From Symsagittifera roscoffensis (Eukaryota > Xenacoelomorpha > Acoela > Convolutidae), in NCBI RefSeq assembly GCF_963678635.1, contig NC_087062.1, forward strand, positions 56,807,970-56,871,969: DNA of 64,000 nucleotides, given 5' to 3'. The notes under the pieces were generated by a model that saw only the letters and a list, made by a program, of their open reading frames with translations, made no database searches and was not told where the DNA came from. A program made the position numbers and the translations under genes. Below, one piece after another: positions 1 to 10,860 of this stretch; positions within the stretch are counted from its first letter, which is position 1, and each line of letters starts with the position of its first letter.

Positions 1-1
1 T

Positions 2-123
2 TGGGCGTCAACGCGGCAATACTTAAGATTGCTCTTGTGGAAATCTATGATTATGAAGTTTTGAGAAATAGCTTAGCAGCTATAATTTAGTTCTTATTCT
101 CCTCATTGCCCGAGTTGACGCCC
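2..123. repeat. Short inverted-repeat (MITE-like) element at window edge
   Basis: The left end TGGGCGTCAAC and the right end GTTGACGCCCA are exact inverted complements, and the match continues imperfectly for about 19 bases (CGGCAAT against ATTGCCCG). The interior is about 80 bp with no coding potential. The window starts one base before the left end, so a target duplication cannot be tested. Confidence 0.5.
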
Positions 124-794
124 ATAAATAGAAAATAAGCTAGACATACTATTCCATATATGGACTGTCTGAAAAAGTTTTTGTCATATAATTTCAATGC
201 ACAGACACTGCATGTCTAATATGTTTGACAACACAATTTTTCGTTCTGCACCAAAAAAAACTTCCTCGGATTTTATTAGCACATTTTTTCATCCCAAAAA
301 TTTCAAAATTTGTCTTATAAATTTTTCAATTTTGTACTCAAAGAACATTTGTAAAAGTGCGCAAACGTTCACAAAAAACTCCATTATAGATGCTTTGCGA
401 ACAAAATGCGTAAAAACTAATTTATTTGAAAAAAAATAAAGCTATTTTTTCTGCACTTTTTATGAAAATTTCAGTCAATTTGTCAAATCACTGCTTGAAA
501 AGTAAGTTTTATTCCTGGCATATCACAAGTTGCTGTTATTTTGCAAAACTGGAAACACAAATCTGACATGTAACTTGTTGTTACTCAGGACAGATAGCTT
601 TTAGGCTAAGCGAATTTGAATTTCTTATAAAACATGAAATCGAAACCACTTTTGTTAGATTTTTGAAGGTCAAGGTTTGATCATGTTGAAGATCCTGAGT
701 CGTCAACTTTGATCCCTATACCATTTTGAATTTATATAGGCCTAAATTTCACTCCGAATTTATTATGGGCCTGTGTGAGGCGTGACAATATAAA
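124..794. other. AT-rich non-coding stretch
   Basis: T- and A-rich sequence with only chance open frames. One plus-strand frame of 80 codons (197-439) is lysine/phenylalanine-rich with no domain and no splice context. I see no gene or clear repeat here. Confidence 0.5.
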
Positions 795-962
795 CAAGAA
801 TTCTTGTATCAAGGCGAAGCCTTGAAAGTTTCGACTGAAATTTAAGGTCTGTGGAGTAGTTTTCGTTCGCTTTTAGAAAATCGCTTTTAAAAAAAGAAAA
901 AACTTCAACATTTTTGAAGTGTTTTTTAATTCTCCTCAAACACGCTATTTAAAATACAAAGC

Positions 963-1505
963 AGGGGCGGATCTAGAATTGACTCGGGGATTTTTTTAGG
1001 TCGACCAAAGTGATTTTCTGAGCAAATCATTAAGAGGCCAAACTGTGCGTTTTGTGAATTGTAAGCGGGTTCGGCAACAAGTACGCTCCCTTTGTTCTTC
1101 TTTTGTTCTTTTATTTTTTTTGATCGTTCCGACAAAATTTTGGCATGCTTAAAAACTTGTCTCTGGAATCCAGAGCACAGTTTGACTTCGTAATGAATAA
1201 CTATTAGGAAAACATTTTGACCAAATTTTTTGCGCCGCAATATAATTTATGAAAAAGAGGCCAAAAATGGCGTTTTTAAACAGTTTTTGGAAAATTTTTA
1301 CCAAAAAATTGCGTTTTTTTGGCGCGCGCTCCCCCTCCCCCTTAGAATTAGTTTTTTTTTTGGCGCCAAATGGGCTTTTAGAAATCTATGGGGTCGGTCA
1401 GCCAAAATTGGATATCTCAAAATTTGGGTCGGTCGACAGGGGGTCGAATCCCTGAGGAGAGGGGGGCATCCGCCCCCCCCCCCCCCCACTAACTCCGCTG
1501 GTGGT
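963..1505 (+). repeat. Interspersed repeat family A, copy 1 (GGGGCGGATCT...)
   Basis: Begins GGGGCGGATCTAG and ends in a C-rich tract followed by CTAACTCCGCTGG. Internal landmarks shared with other copies are TAGGTCGACCAAA, TTGCGCCGC, GGCGCGCGCTCCCC, GGCGCCAAA, a GGTCGGTCAGCC box, and GGGGGTCGAATCCCTGAGGA. It is inserted into a family B copy. Open frames inside are low-complexity by-products. Confidence 0.6.
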
Positions 1506-1508
1506 AGA

Positions 1509-1549
1509 AATGAGGCATGCTATAGATAGATCAAATAGCATGCCTCATT
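1509..1549. repeat. Perfect 15-bp hairpin
   Basis: AATGAGGCATGCTAT at 1509-1523 is the exact inverse complement of ATAGCATGCCTCATT at 1535-1549, with an 11-base loop. It lies at the junction of family A and the right half of family B and may belong to one of the repeats. Confidence 0.6.
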
Positions 1550-1855
1550 CCAATTTGGAACAATTTATTAGGACGGATTAAATTTCAGCTTACAAGTTAA
1601 TAGCACGAAATATTTCAAGCGTTTAATTTCCCAAATTAGCAAAATTAGCAATACTTAAACCCCTATAATTTTACGAAAAATGATCACAGGTTACATATCT
1701 TATAAAATTTGAGCTAGGAAAAATACTTTATCTTTTGGACGATGAAACCACTTCCGCCAAAACTTGCTAATTAAAAAGTCGAAATTTATCTGGAGATAAA
1801 AAAAACACCCCGTGCACAAACATTCGTCATTTTCTTCGCAAATAGTCGGAGAATT

Positions 1856-4198
1856 TACATCAGTAAAATTGTTTAAAATAAAACATACAAGCTGTAAAGT
1901 AGAAAAGTAAGTCTATTTGCATGACTAAAAAAATGAAATTTATTCAAAGAAAAATTTTCAGCTAAAAAACAAAGAGTTATTATAAGAATGCTGCAACAAG
2001 TTGCACGCAACGGCTTTTACAAGTAATAAATCTTTAGTCCGCCGCACTAATATTCCAAGCCTTTTCTGTTGTTAGCGTTTTAAATTATTCTGAAGTGACC
2101 GCGCGTTCATGCCTGAGCTATCTTATTTAGTTAGTTTTTGAAATTTAACTAAACATGCTGTACAAAAAAGATTATATCATCTACAATAGTTTGTTGTCCG
2201 GAACTCAAACAAAACAAAGTTCAACTGTCATTTTTTCTGCGAGTTATGGTGGTTTGAAAATGGCTAATTTGGCCGAACTGGGATAATTCGAGCGTAAGCG
2301 GCGGATGAAATAATTTCAAACTGATAAGCAACTGGTCTTTTTATTACAATACGAAACGCTAAAATTATCTTTTTGAACTTTAGTCAGCATCTCGTGAAAT
2401 TAAATGACAAAAAATTTGAAAAAATGAAGAAAAAAACTCGTCGTTTTTCTTAATCATTTTCTCACTTTTTCGACCAAAAACTTTTTAATTGGCCTTAAAA
2501 ATGAGTCGAAGCCATTAAAGTTTGGCAGTAATAAACAATCAATTTTGTTGTTGTTAAAACTCTAGCACGGATAATTTATGCATAAAAGAACTGATTTTTA
2601 CAACCCAGGTCGACAGATGCGTTTTCTTTCACTTATAAACATTTTTTTTCTATTTGTTTTGAGATAAAACAATTTTTTAAGCATGTGTTGATTCGAATTT
2701 AATGAGGTTTTCTGTTTAAAAACATGAGTCTAAAATCCCTTTTGCTTCCCGTTTCTAATTTGATTGCCATCTTCGTTCCAGTATGTCTAACAAAAAACAG
2801 TTTAAGTAGATATCCCAATGTATTGAAAAACAAATAAATCACTTTTTTTATAGTTGACCTCAAATAAAAAGAAAAGAATTGCTTATCAATTTTTCTTTTA
2901 GAACCTGAGTCTCAAAACTGTTAAAAAAGAAACAAAAAAAAACATTTTAGTTTTAGGATTTTATAATTATAAAAACAAGTTTTTTTCTACATCAATTGCT
3001 TCTTCAGTGGGAATTCGATTATGAGTTTGAATCATCATTATTTTAGCAGTTTTTATCACTTTTTGATAAAGGGTTTAAAGAACCAATTTTTTTAAATTTC
3101 AAAGTAACTAAAACCTAGATAGTCTTAAGAAAACTTTTTATTTAAGTGTTTGTTGAAACTTGCAGCCTTTTTCATTGCTGGCAAATTTCATCTTAAAGAA
3201 ACCGATTTGATGTTATACCGTATAAGGCTTTCATATTGTGAAAACTATTCATATCATGTTTTTGAAAGAAAGCCAAAGAGATTTTAAAATGAAAGGATTT
3301 TTATTGATTAAACTATCAGCCAATTTTTCAGTTTTGTCAGACGGTAACGTGTATGTCTAACGAGGTGGTAACACATTTGAAAATCATGTTTCATAATGAA
3401 TAATACTTCAACTATTTGATGAAAACTAAGTTGAGTTGCATGTGGTCGCATTTATAAACCACTTATTACAAATATTTGAAAATTATGTAGAAATAAAAAT
3501 TATTATTTTGAAGTATTTTATGAGAAACTAACTTGATCTGATTGCATTATTGCTGTTTTGCATTCTGATTGCATTATTGCACCAATTTAAAAATTTAGCT
3601 AATTTGTCTATATACAAATTGGTTTAAAATTCAAAAAAATGATCGATTTTAAATTTTTTCCTTTGCACTTCACTGAGTTTTTGTAAACGTTTTTTTTTGG
3701 TTTTTTTGTCGGATTGTTACGAAAACTGGCATGCCGGCTAACTTTTGCGGGACAAACCCATTTGGCGTTCATACTTGATTTTGTAAAATTCCTCCCTCGC
3801 TACACCATGAAATTGATTGCTTACGTGATTCGGAGGGGAGAAAGAAGAGCCAGTTTTTAATATAAAAATTAATAGTTATTTCAAAATCAAAAGTTTGAAA
3901 AGGTTTACGGGCGTTACAATTGAAGACTTATTTTAAAAATTCCTAATGCCAAATAGATTACGCGAGTACAATAAACCTCAAAGTTTTGCTTTTATCTACG
4001 TGTTTTGCAAACGTTCATAGCTTCTAAACGAAAAATGTTATGCCTTATTTATCGCAGAGCTTTTAAAAACAAAAATTAAAAACTACAATACTAAAATGTA
4101 TGCCAACTTTTTACTCAGCACTAAGTTTGATGTTTGAGGTAAAAAAAAATTTACAAAAAATTAGATAGTCCTTTGCTTTGGTTCACTTGGTTTTAGAA
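1856..4198. other. Non-coding stretch, no gene recognised
   Basis: About 2.3 kb of AT-rich DNA without long open frames, clear tandem repeats or convincing splice-bounded coding segments on either strand. A 16-bp direct duplication (CTGATTGCATTATTGC) occurs near 3536-3582. Confidence 0.5.
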
Positions 4199-4345
4199 AG
4201 AGGGGGTACGGGAAAAAAATTTTGAAAATTTTAGTGACTCTTCAAAGTTACCATATTTTGGCGCCAAAGGCGTCTTTTGAAAAGATTAAGATTGGTTGGT
4301 CGGCCAAAATAGGATGTCGTAAAAAATAAGAGAAGCGACCCTTCA
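4199..4345 (+). repeat. Family A repeat fragment
   Basis: Carries the family A landmarks TTTTGAAAATTTT, TTGGCGCCAAAGGCG and GGTCGGCCAAAATAGGAT but lacks both ends. The minus-strand open frame across it (4248-4508) is a by-product. Confidence 0.45.
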
Positions 4346-4512
4346 AATAGCGAGGTAGTTGAAGCCTTGAGGTAAAAGCGGCCATTATGGACATAGTGAA
4401 CGCGTAAATTTTTGTTAAGTTACAAAAAAAAACTGAATTGACATAGAGCGTCAAACAGGATTCAGTCGGGAGACATAAAAGTTGCAATTTTTTGAATTCA
4501 ACGATCAAATAA

Positions 4513-5312
4513 AAGAATTGTTTCTTGACACTTTGTCGCTTCTCTGCATTTATTTAAGAAATAAGGTACAAATGTTAGATGAAACTAACTAAAAACAGAG
4601 CCAAAATATGAAAACTTTTGATTTGAAGGCGTAAATTAGCCAGTTTATCATAACTAGTTTTAAAGAGCGGCCTCTTTCATTGGATACTTCGCGAAGAGTA
4701 TAGGGAACTTTTGAATTTATAGGCTCAATTTGGTTCTTTAGGAAGCTGATGAGCTGGACTTACTCTTCATTTTGCCGAAAAATGACATTCAAAAAATTGA
4801 AACAGTTAGTTTGTTCGGCGACCAAAAACAGGCAAATGTATATGAAAAAATAGGCACTTATGATCCAATAAGACGACAAAGGATTTTTTCCAGCAAATAT
4901 TTGGGGAAATTACTAATTCCACCCATGCACAGGATTCTTTCTAGCTTCTAGTTCAAGCGCCCAAGAATTTTTATGTCTGTGTCATCAAAAAAGATTCGAC
5001 CATTTTTTAAAGCTGAATGAAGTAACTTTTTCAGTTCTTTTGTCTGTCATTTTTCGGCGGCATAAAAATAAGTCAAGCTAATTAGCTTCCCTACGAACCA
5101 AGTTAAGCCCATAAATTCAACTTCTTTATACTGTTTGTGAGGTGGTTTTCACGCCAAGAACCCATCCAAACTAGTTATGATATACTGGCTATTTTAGACC
5201 TTCAAAACAAACGCCTTCAAACATTTTTGTCAAGCATTTGTCAAATTTTCTCCTTCTATTTTGATTAGTTGCAGAAAACGACAAAAATGTGAAACAATTC
5301 GTTCATTTTTTT
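4513..5312. repeat. Foldback element with long inverted arms
   Basis: The left arm (about 4513-4795) and right arm (about 5040-5312) are imperfect inverted copies. Matching blocks in inverted order include AATTGTTTC...TTTGTCG..TTCTGCA, TTGAAGGCG, TAGCCAGT.TATCATAACTAGTTT, TGAATTTATRGGCTYAAYTTGGTTC, and GCCGAAAAATGACA. The spacer is about 250 bp. No coding capacity was seen, which fits a non-autonomous foldback transposon or an old inverted duplication. Confidence 0.5.
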
Positions 5313-5602
5313 TGCTAAAATCCAAAAGTTTCAACTTCTTTGTCTCGTGACTGTATAACATAGCTTTCTGAATTATGAGGCACGTCTGCAAAAATTTTGA
5401 TTTATCATAAACCTCATTATCAGTGTGTCATTCAAACCCTAAATGATGTACGGCGCCCTTGCACAATGAAAAATCAAACGTCATAGATTCTTGTCTAGTT
5501 ATTAATTAAAACTGATAGTTCGCGTTAACAAAAATCATGCGAGTTATGAATTTGCCTCATCTACTTTTGAAGTAATTTATGATTCACATATTTCTTACGA
5601 CC

Positions 5603-5838
5603 CGGGGCGGATTTAGGGGTGGAGGGGGCGGGGGTACTTGCATTTTTCTTCAGGGATTCGACCCCCTGCCGACCCAAAGGGTCCCTCTTTTGTACTATTT
5701 TGAGATATCCATTTTTGGCTGACTGACGCCAAAATATAATAACTTTGAAAGGGTAGTGCGCGCCGAAAAAACGCAGTTTTTTGGTTAAAATTTTGAAAAT
5801 CAGCACCCCCTTCGAGAAAATCCTAGATCCGTCCCTGT
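5603..5838 (-). repeat. Family A repeat, inverted copy
   Basis: Reads on the minus strand as the family A consensus: it starts CCGGGGCGGATTTAGG on the plus strand, contains GGGATTCGACCCCCTGCCGAC and the CGCGCCGAAAAAACGCAG box, and ends TCCTAGATCCGTCCCTG. The ends form a short imperfect inverted repeat (GGGGCGGAT / ATCCGTCCC). Confidence 0.6.
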
Positions 5839-7024
5839 TTACGACCTTGAGTTATGCACAAAAAAGATCAGACGTTTTTCATAACTTTTGAACTAAAAGG
5901 TTTTGAGCCAGTTTTGTGTTTTTTTCTCAATAAAATGAAAATGCTTCCAACTCAGCTGAATCGCTGTAACACGGTATAAGGTTTTCAAGTGATTTTCCAG
6001 GAGTAACAAGAAATGTTCCGCCACTTTAGATTTTAAAAACTCTAAATTGATAAACCAGATAGCACAAGAGTTTGAGTACACTAATGACTGGCCTGATATA
6101 AATTTGAAGTTCAATGATTTTATTGAGCATATTTGGTCCATATGTATGATTATAACTATGAAAGTTCCGACTTCAAGAATTTTGTAGTGACATTTCAGTT
6201 AAAAGCCGTGTTTTCTCTCACAGTTTCTTTGCAAAAAGTCGGTACAATTTTTTCAAGAAATAACCAATTTTTCAAGCTATTTTAATAGTTTGAAATTTCT
6301 GTTTTTCTTCTGAAGTTATTTAAAATTCTTTCCATTGTGTCAATTTGCGGGGTGGTTAACCAAATATTTCAACCCGTTTTGCTAACTTGTGGCTTTTGAT
6401 TTTGGCTCCTCATAAATTGTATTGTAAACCAGTAATTTTGATTTTTCAAACTCCGCCAAATGAACGACAAATGAAATTTTTCTCTCATGATTTTTTGAAC
6501 CGCAGATATTTAGACGCAATTATTTTCAGCACTTTTGAAAAGATTATCATACACGAAAGATAGCAGTTCAGCAGTTCTCACCCCTGAAAAAAGTCTTTAA
6601 AAGGTACGAGAAAAGTCCATACGAGAAGGATCCAATCTTATAAATCAATAGAAAACCAGTTTTTTTACAATCAACATAACTCAAAAACATCAAGCGATTC
6701 CAAAATAATGCAAATTCAAACAAACAACAAGTTTATTCAACTTTTAAACAACTTTTTTGTGCGGTTTCTTGGACTCAGTGGAAACGTTTGGAGATTATGT
6801 TTTAAATTATTCTAGCCGCTAATATGAACAAACTATATTAGGAGCACAGTTTTCAAGAAGAAGTGAATTTGACATTGATATATTGATATATTACATTACT
6901 TTTAAATTTGCAATAATACAAGTTATACCTTTCAGCGTGAATTTTTCAGTTTTTGATCCACAGCTGACCTTGCTCAAAATTAGCGTGTAGCGCCAAAGTT
7001 GCCGCTAGGAATAAGAAAATTTAG
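5839..7024. other. Non-coding stretch, possible intron
   Basis: AT-rich with no domain-bearing open frame. If the coding segment starting at 7025 is a terminal exon, this stretch would be at least partly its upstream intron. No other exon was identified in it. Confidence 0.35.
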
Positions 7025-7203
7025 GGGACAGTGATTCAAGGGGAGCGGCGGTGAACATGATCCGTGCTCGTCGCCGGAGAGTGAGGCAACATTACCCAGA
7101 CCAGAAAAACAGCCAAAAAAATGTAATTTTTAAGCAGGATGCAACAGCGGTTATCCGGGAAGAGCCGAACAGCTCGTACGCTGATCCTTTCCCGAGTAGA
7201 TAA
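7025..7203 (+). CDS. Probable terminal coding exon of an unidentified gene
   Basis: An open frame runs from a candidate acceptor (AAAATTTAG, ending at 7024) to TAA at 7201-7203, about 59 codons. It is clearly richer in G and C than its surroundings. The peptide has a strongly basic cluster (RARRRRVRQ, from codon ATG 7057 on) followed by a hydrophilic acidic/serine tail ending SSYADPFPSR. Such a composition suits the cytoplasmic tail of a membrane protein or a disordered C-terminus, but I do not recognise the family. The exon would enter in phase 1. A possible ATTAAA poly(A) signal lies at 7218-7223. No partner exon was found upstream, so the call rests on composition, frame and splice context only. 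Confidence 0.4.
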
Positions 7204-9695
7204 ATTTTCTTAAAATGATTAAAAATAGGTGCAGAAAAACACAAAAAAAAGTGAAAAACTTTTGCAAATATTGCCCACCCCTTTTGCGACTCTACTGATT
7301 TCACGCACGTGTCTTTACATTTAGTGCACATTTGAAGGTAACTTCATCAACGAGCAGTAATCGCATCACAAAAATGATCGGAAATCAATTTAATGGTGCC
7401 TTTGAACCTTCTGTTTTGAGAAATGTTCGCGCCTTTGTGTCAAGATGTCAGGAAATTTCTGTAAAAGTTCCGCCTGTGACTATGTTTTGTTTAGAACACC
7501 ATTCAATGAAAACAAATAACTGATTTTTACATTCTCATTTGAAAAAAAAACGAAGGTCGATGCTCTACTTTGCCTGACTTAAGACTGCCTGATTCAATTA
7601 TTGTTTCGCGAGTGGCCTCAAAAAACATCAAAAAATTATTAGATTACATGTTCCCAATGCAAATGTTGCAGCATCTGGCTTACAAATTTTCCCCACTTGT
7701 CAATTTTGCCCTGTATTTACATCCGTTTTGGCTAAACAATTGAAAAAAATGATTGGCGCCATTTTTAGTGGCCAAAGACGTTCAACATTTTCTCGAAAAA
7801 CTGTTCTTTCACAAAAATATGCCCAAAATCATCGCACAACTTTTTTTTTCGTATTCTTGTCATAATAAATGGCATTTTGGTGAAATTAGCAATTCTGGGT
7901 GTCACTTATTTCAATCTGATTTAATTAGTAAGATAAAATTTTTCCATATGCGTCCAAATTTTTCCATATGCAAACACTTAAGTGGACAGTCGTAGCATAT
8001 GACCCGACGGTAAAAATGGGTAGGAGGTGACAACTTGTTTATACTTTGAACACACTTTCTCTTCATGCCTGCCTAAGCCCAGTGAAGGCGCCCAAAAGTG
8101 AATTGATTTTACTTTGCATATAAATTAGACAACTTCTCCGCAGGTAAAAGGACATATGAGAGGTGCTAATTGAAAACAGGAAGGTGAGAGTCTTAAGATG
8201 AGAGAAGAGGGGGAAATATCGATTGAAAACATAACCAACCCCTATACCCCCTCCCCCCCCCCCCCCCCCCATTGCACCTTGCACGCCACTTCCACCGTCA
8301 CCACTTTACTCGGGAATTCGTGTCGCTCAAAACATTCACTGTCTGGGCCACTTAACAAGTCTCAAATTTTGTTCACTTCTCTTCAAAGTTACTTCAGCTG
8401 ATCAATATTGATCGAGTTTTCAATTGATGTCTGCGAAAATTTAATGATTTTTCTCTGCTGCGTCTCCATTTCAATCGCACTGGTGCGCAGGGAGCAAATT
8501 AAAAAATGATACTTCTCACAATTCGAAACTTGAATTAAGCATTAATTTGAGAGCTGATTTCCTTTGTAATTGTTGAAAGCACGGTTTTCTCAAGCACACG
8601 GGGTGGGGATTAGTGAAAAGGAAAAATAATTTGAAAATGCATGTCATTTTTACAATAGACATAGTTGCGTTAAAGGACTAGTGTCCGGATCTATTCCTCA
8701 ATTAATTACTCCAAAATCCCTCTGGCTTGAATATTTTGTCAAAACGGAACAAAAGCCAGTCTTCGTTTTTGTTTGGTTTGCAGCCGACCAGGCTCCGACT
8801 TTTCCGATTTCACAAAGACTGATCTGAAAAGAAGCCGCATTTCCTATTAAACTTAGATTCCAAGTTTCAAGAGCAAATACTTAAGTCAAAAACAAAAAGT
8901 ACGCGACAATCAAATTTTTATAGAAAAAATTAAATACCATCTTCGCATAATCGTTCTTTTTCGCAACACAGAGACTCTAAATTTTGATTATTGTAACGAA
9001 CAGATTTGACTTTCCAATGTCAATCAAGTTGTCAAATTTTGGTTGAAAAGGCTAACCAAATAATATGAAACGAATCAAATGCGTCTTTAAGGCTCTGACG
9101 TTTACTTAAGAACTGTTGGCAATAAAAACAATCGGTCAAGGCAAATCTATTCAGCGCCTCACGGCAATAAAAAGCTATCAAAAATCAAAAGCGAGGCTAA
9201 TTTGAATTCAATTGATTTTGTTTTTTTTGAAGGAAAAAAAGTGCGTGAAATTGTATCTGATCGCGTCAGTATCTACCTCAGTGTAATTTTTGATGTCTTT
9301 TTTTGTCCATCGTTAATGAATATTTTATAATTATCAGTTTGCTGAATGCAATGACGATCTGAAATGCTCAATCAACTGCTGAAAATACAGAAGTTCTTTT
9401 GATATTTTCGCTTGATGCTTTTGACAAAAAGCCAGCTCCTCTGATCATGGTTTCAGAAATCAAGCACAAACAACTAGATATAGAAATAAACTATTTGATG
9501 GTTGAAAAGAAAACGTGGTCGAAAAACAACGCCAAAAATCTATCGCATTAGTTTGAGGGGATCTATTTAACTATCCCCCCTATGGTAGCGAAGTAATTCA
9601 ACGGTTAAGCATTTGAAAATTTTATATCTAGTAACGAGATCCGTTTGAGGTACTAAAAACCTAAAAGTATATAAAAGTATACAAGATTGTAACGA
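7204..9695. other. Non-coding stretch with a poly-C tract
   Basis: No supported gene. It contains an 18-base C run (8253-8270) and a direct repeat (AATTTTTCCATATGC, near 7937 and 7957). A minus-strand segment around 8275-8345 is open and GC-richer, but its acceptor is poor and no family is recognisable, so it is not called. Confidence 0.45.
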
Positions 9696-9696
9696 C

Positions 9697-10196
9697 CTGC
9701 TCGTATCAGGGCGGAGCACTGAATGTTCCGACTGCCTTTTAAGGTCTATGGAGCAATAATGATATAAAATAACTAAAAAAAAAAAATCTTTAAAATAAAA
9801 CTTGAGATTTTTTTTGTAAAAATCATCCACCCACAAACCATATTAAGTACAAAGTGATAGATTTCGCTCCTAGAAACAAAAAAACAAAAAAAAATATGGC
9901 AAAGAAGCTTCTTTCAACCCATTTGAGACGATTTCTAAGACGGAATAAATCTCCGCTTACGCGTAAATAGCGCGAAATGTATCGAGCGTTAATTGTCCCA
10001 AGTTGACCAAAGTGGCCATCTTTAAACCCCCATTAATTTACAAAAAAAACCTAAGCTCAGGACAATAATACCTTTTGAATGATGTAAAAAAGTTTTTCCA
10101 AAATTGGCTAATTACAAAGTCGAAATTTGTCTGAAGAAAAAAAAAACCCACCCCGAGCACAAATATTCCGTTACTTTCGTATCGAAAGTCGGAACA
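9697..10196 (+). repeat. Family B repeat, copy 2
   Basis: Starts with CTGCTCGTATCAGGGCGGAG, then GTTCCGACTGCC. The interior carries AGATTTCGCTCCTAG, ACGGAATAAATCTCCGCTTACGCG and ACCCACCCCGAGCACAAATA. It ends with the palindrome ACTTTCGTATCGAAAGT followed by CGGAAC. The terminal GTTCCGAC and GTCGGAAC are inverted complements. About 500 bp, non-coding. Confidence 0.65.
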
Positions 10197-10510
10197 ATAA
10201 AAAATAGTCATAATTTGATCTGACCGATAAAAGGGGTATTAGAAACTCTAGCAATTTTATGTCTACAAAAACAATTCACTTGCAAGATCTTTTCTTAAAA
10301 TCAGTTCAAGAAAATGGGCAAGTATTGTTTTTGTTATGTCATCACAAGCGTCGTCAATCGTATTTACATTGGCACAATTCTGTGAAACCTGAGTGTTTGG
10401 TTTAAACACCATGAATATGCAGTCAAATTACAGATCAATCCGTCTTACTATGAACCGAATAATACATGAGCAAACAGTCATAAATTATGACTTGATAAAG
10501 CTTGGTTATT

Positions 10511-10860
10511 GTACCGCAATCCACCAATTAAATCTCCGTTAATAATAAATATTCCAGCCCGTACGACTTCTGTGTTTTAAATTACACAGGCTAATTTTTG
10601 AAAAGTAAGTGGGAGTTGGTTACCGACAACACAAAGAACTACTACGAAAGGAAATCACAAGTTCCACCGCAATCACCAATTCAACCTCCGTTAATATTAA
10701 AATTTCCAGCCCGTACGGCTTCCGTGTTTTAAATTGCACAGGCTAATTTGCGGAAAGTAAGTGGGCGTTAATTACCGACAACACAAAGAACTGCCACGAA
10801 AAAAAAATCACATGTTCCATCGCAATCACCAATTAAATCTCCGTTAATATTAATAATCCC
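10511..10860. repeat. 153-bp tandem repeat, about 2.3 copies
   Basis: The phrase CCGCAATC(C)ACCAATT recurs with a spacing of 153 bp (anchors at about 10514, 10667 and 10820). Each unit carries CTCCGTTAATA, CAGCCCGTACG, GTGTTTTAAATT and ACACAGGCTAATTT...AAGTAAGTGGG. Units differ by scattered substitutions, so the array is moderately old. Confidence 0.75.

Larger units (their letters stand above)
795..1855 (+). repeat. Interspersed repeat family B, copy 1, split by a family A insertion
   Basis: The left part (795-962) matches the start of the family B copies near 9.7, 24.3 and 33.7 kb: a palindromic CAAGGCGAAGCCTTG, then a cGACTG-type motif, AAGGTCTGTGGAG, and the CACGCTATTTAAAATACAAAG segment. 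The right part (1545-1855) matches the second half (TTTGGAACAATTT...AGGACGGATTAAAT...AAAGTCGAAATTT). The two halves are separated by a family A copy, so this is a nested insertion. No coding capacity. Confidence 0.55.

Noticed and set aside
1298-1529. Proline/glycine-rich frames around the poly-C tract
   Set aside because: They are produced by the C run in family A, not by a gene.
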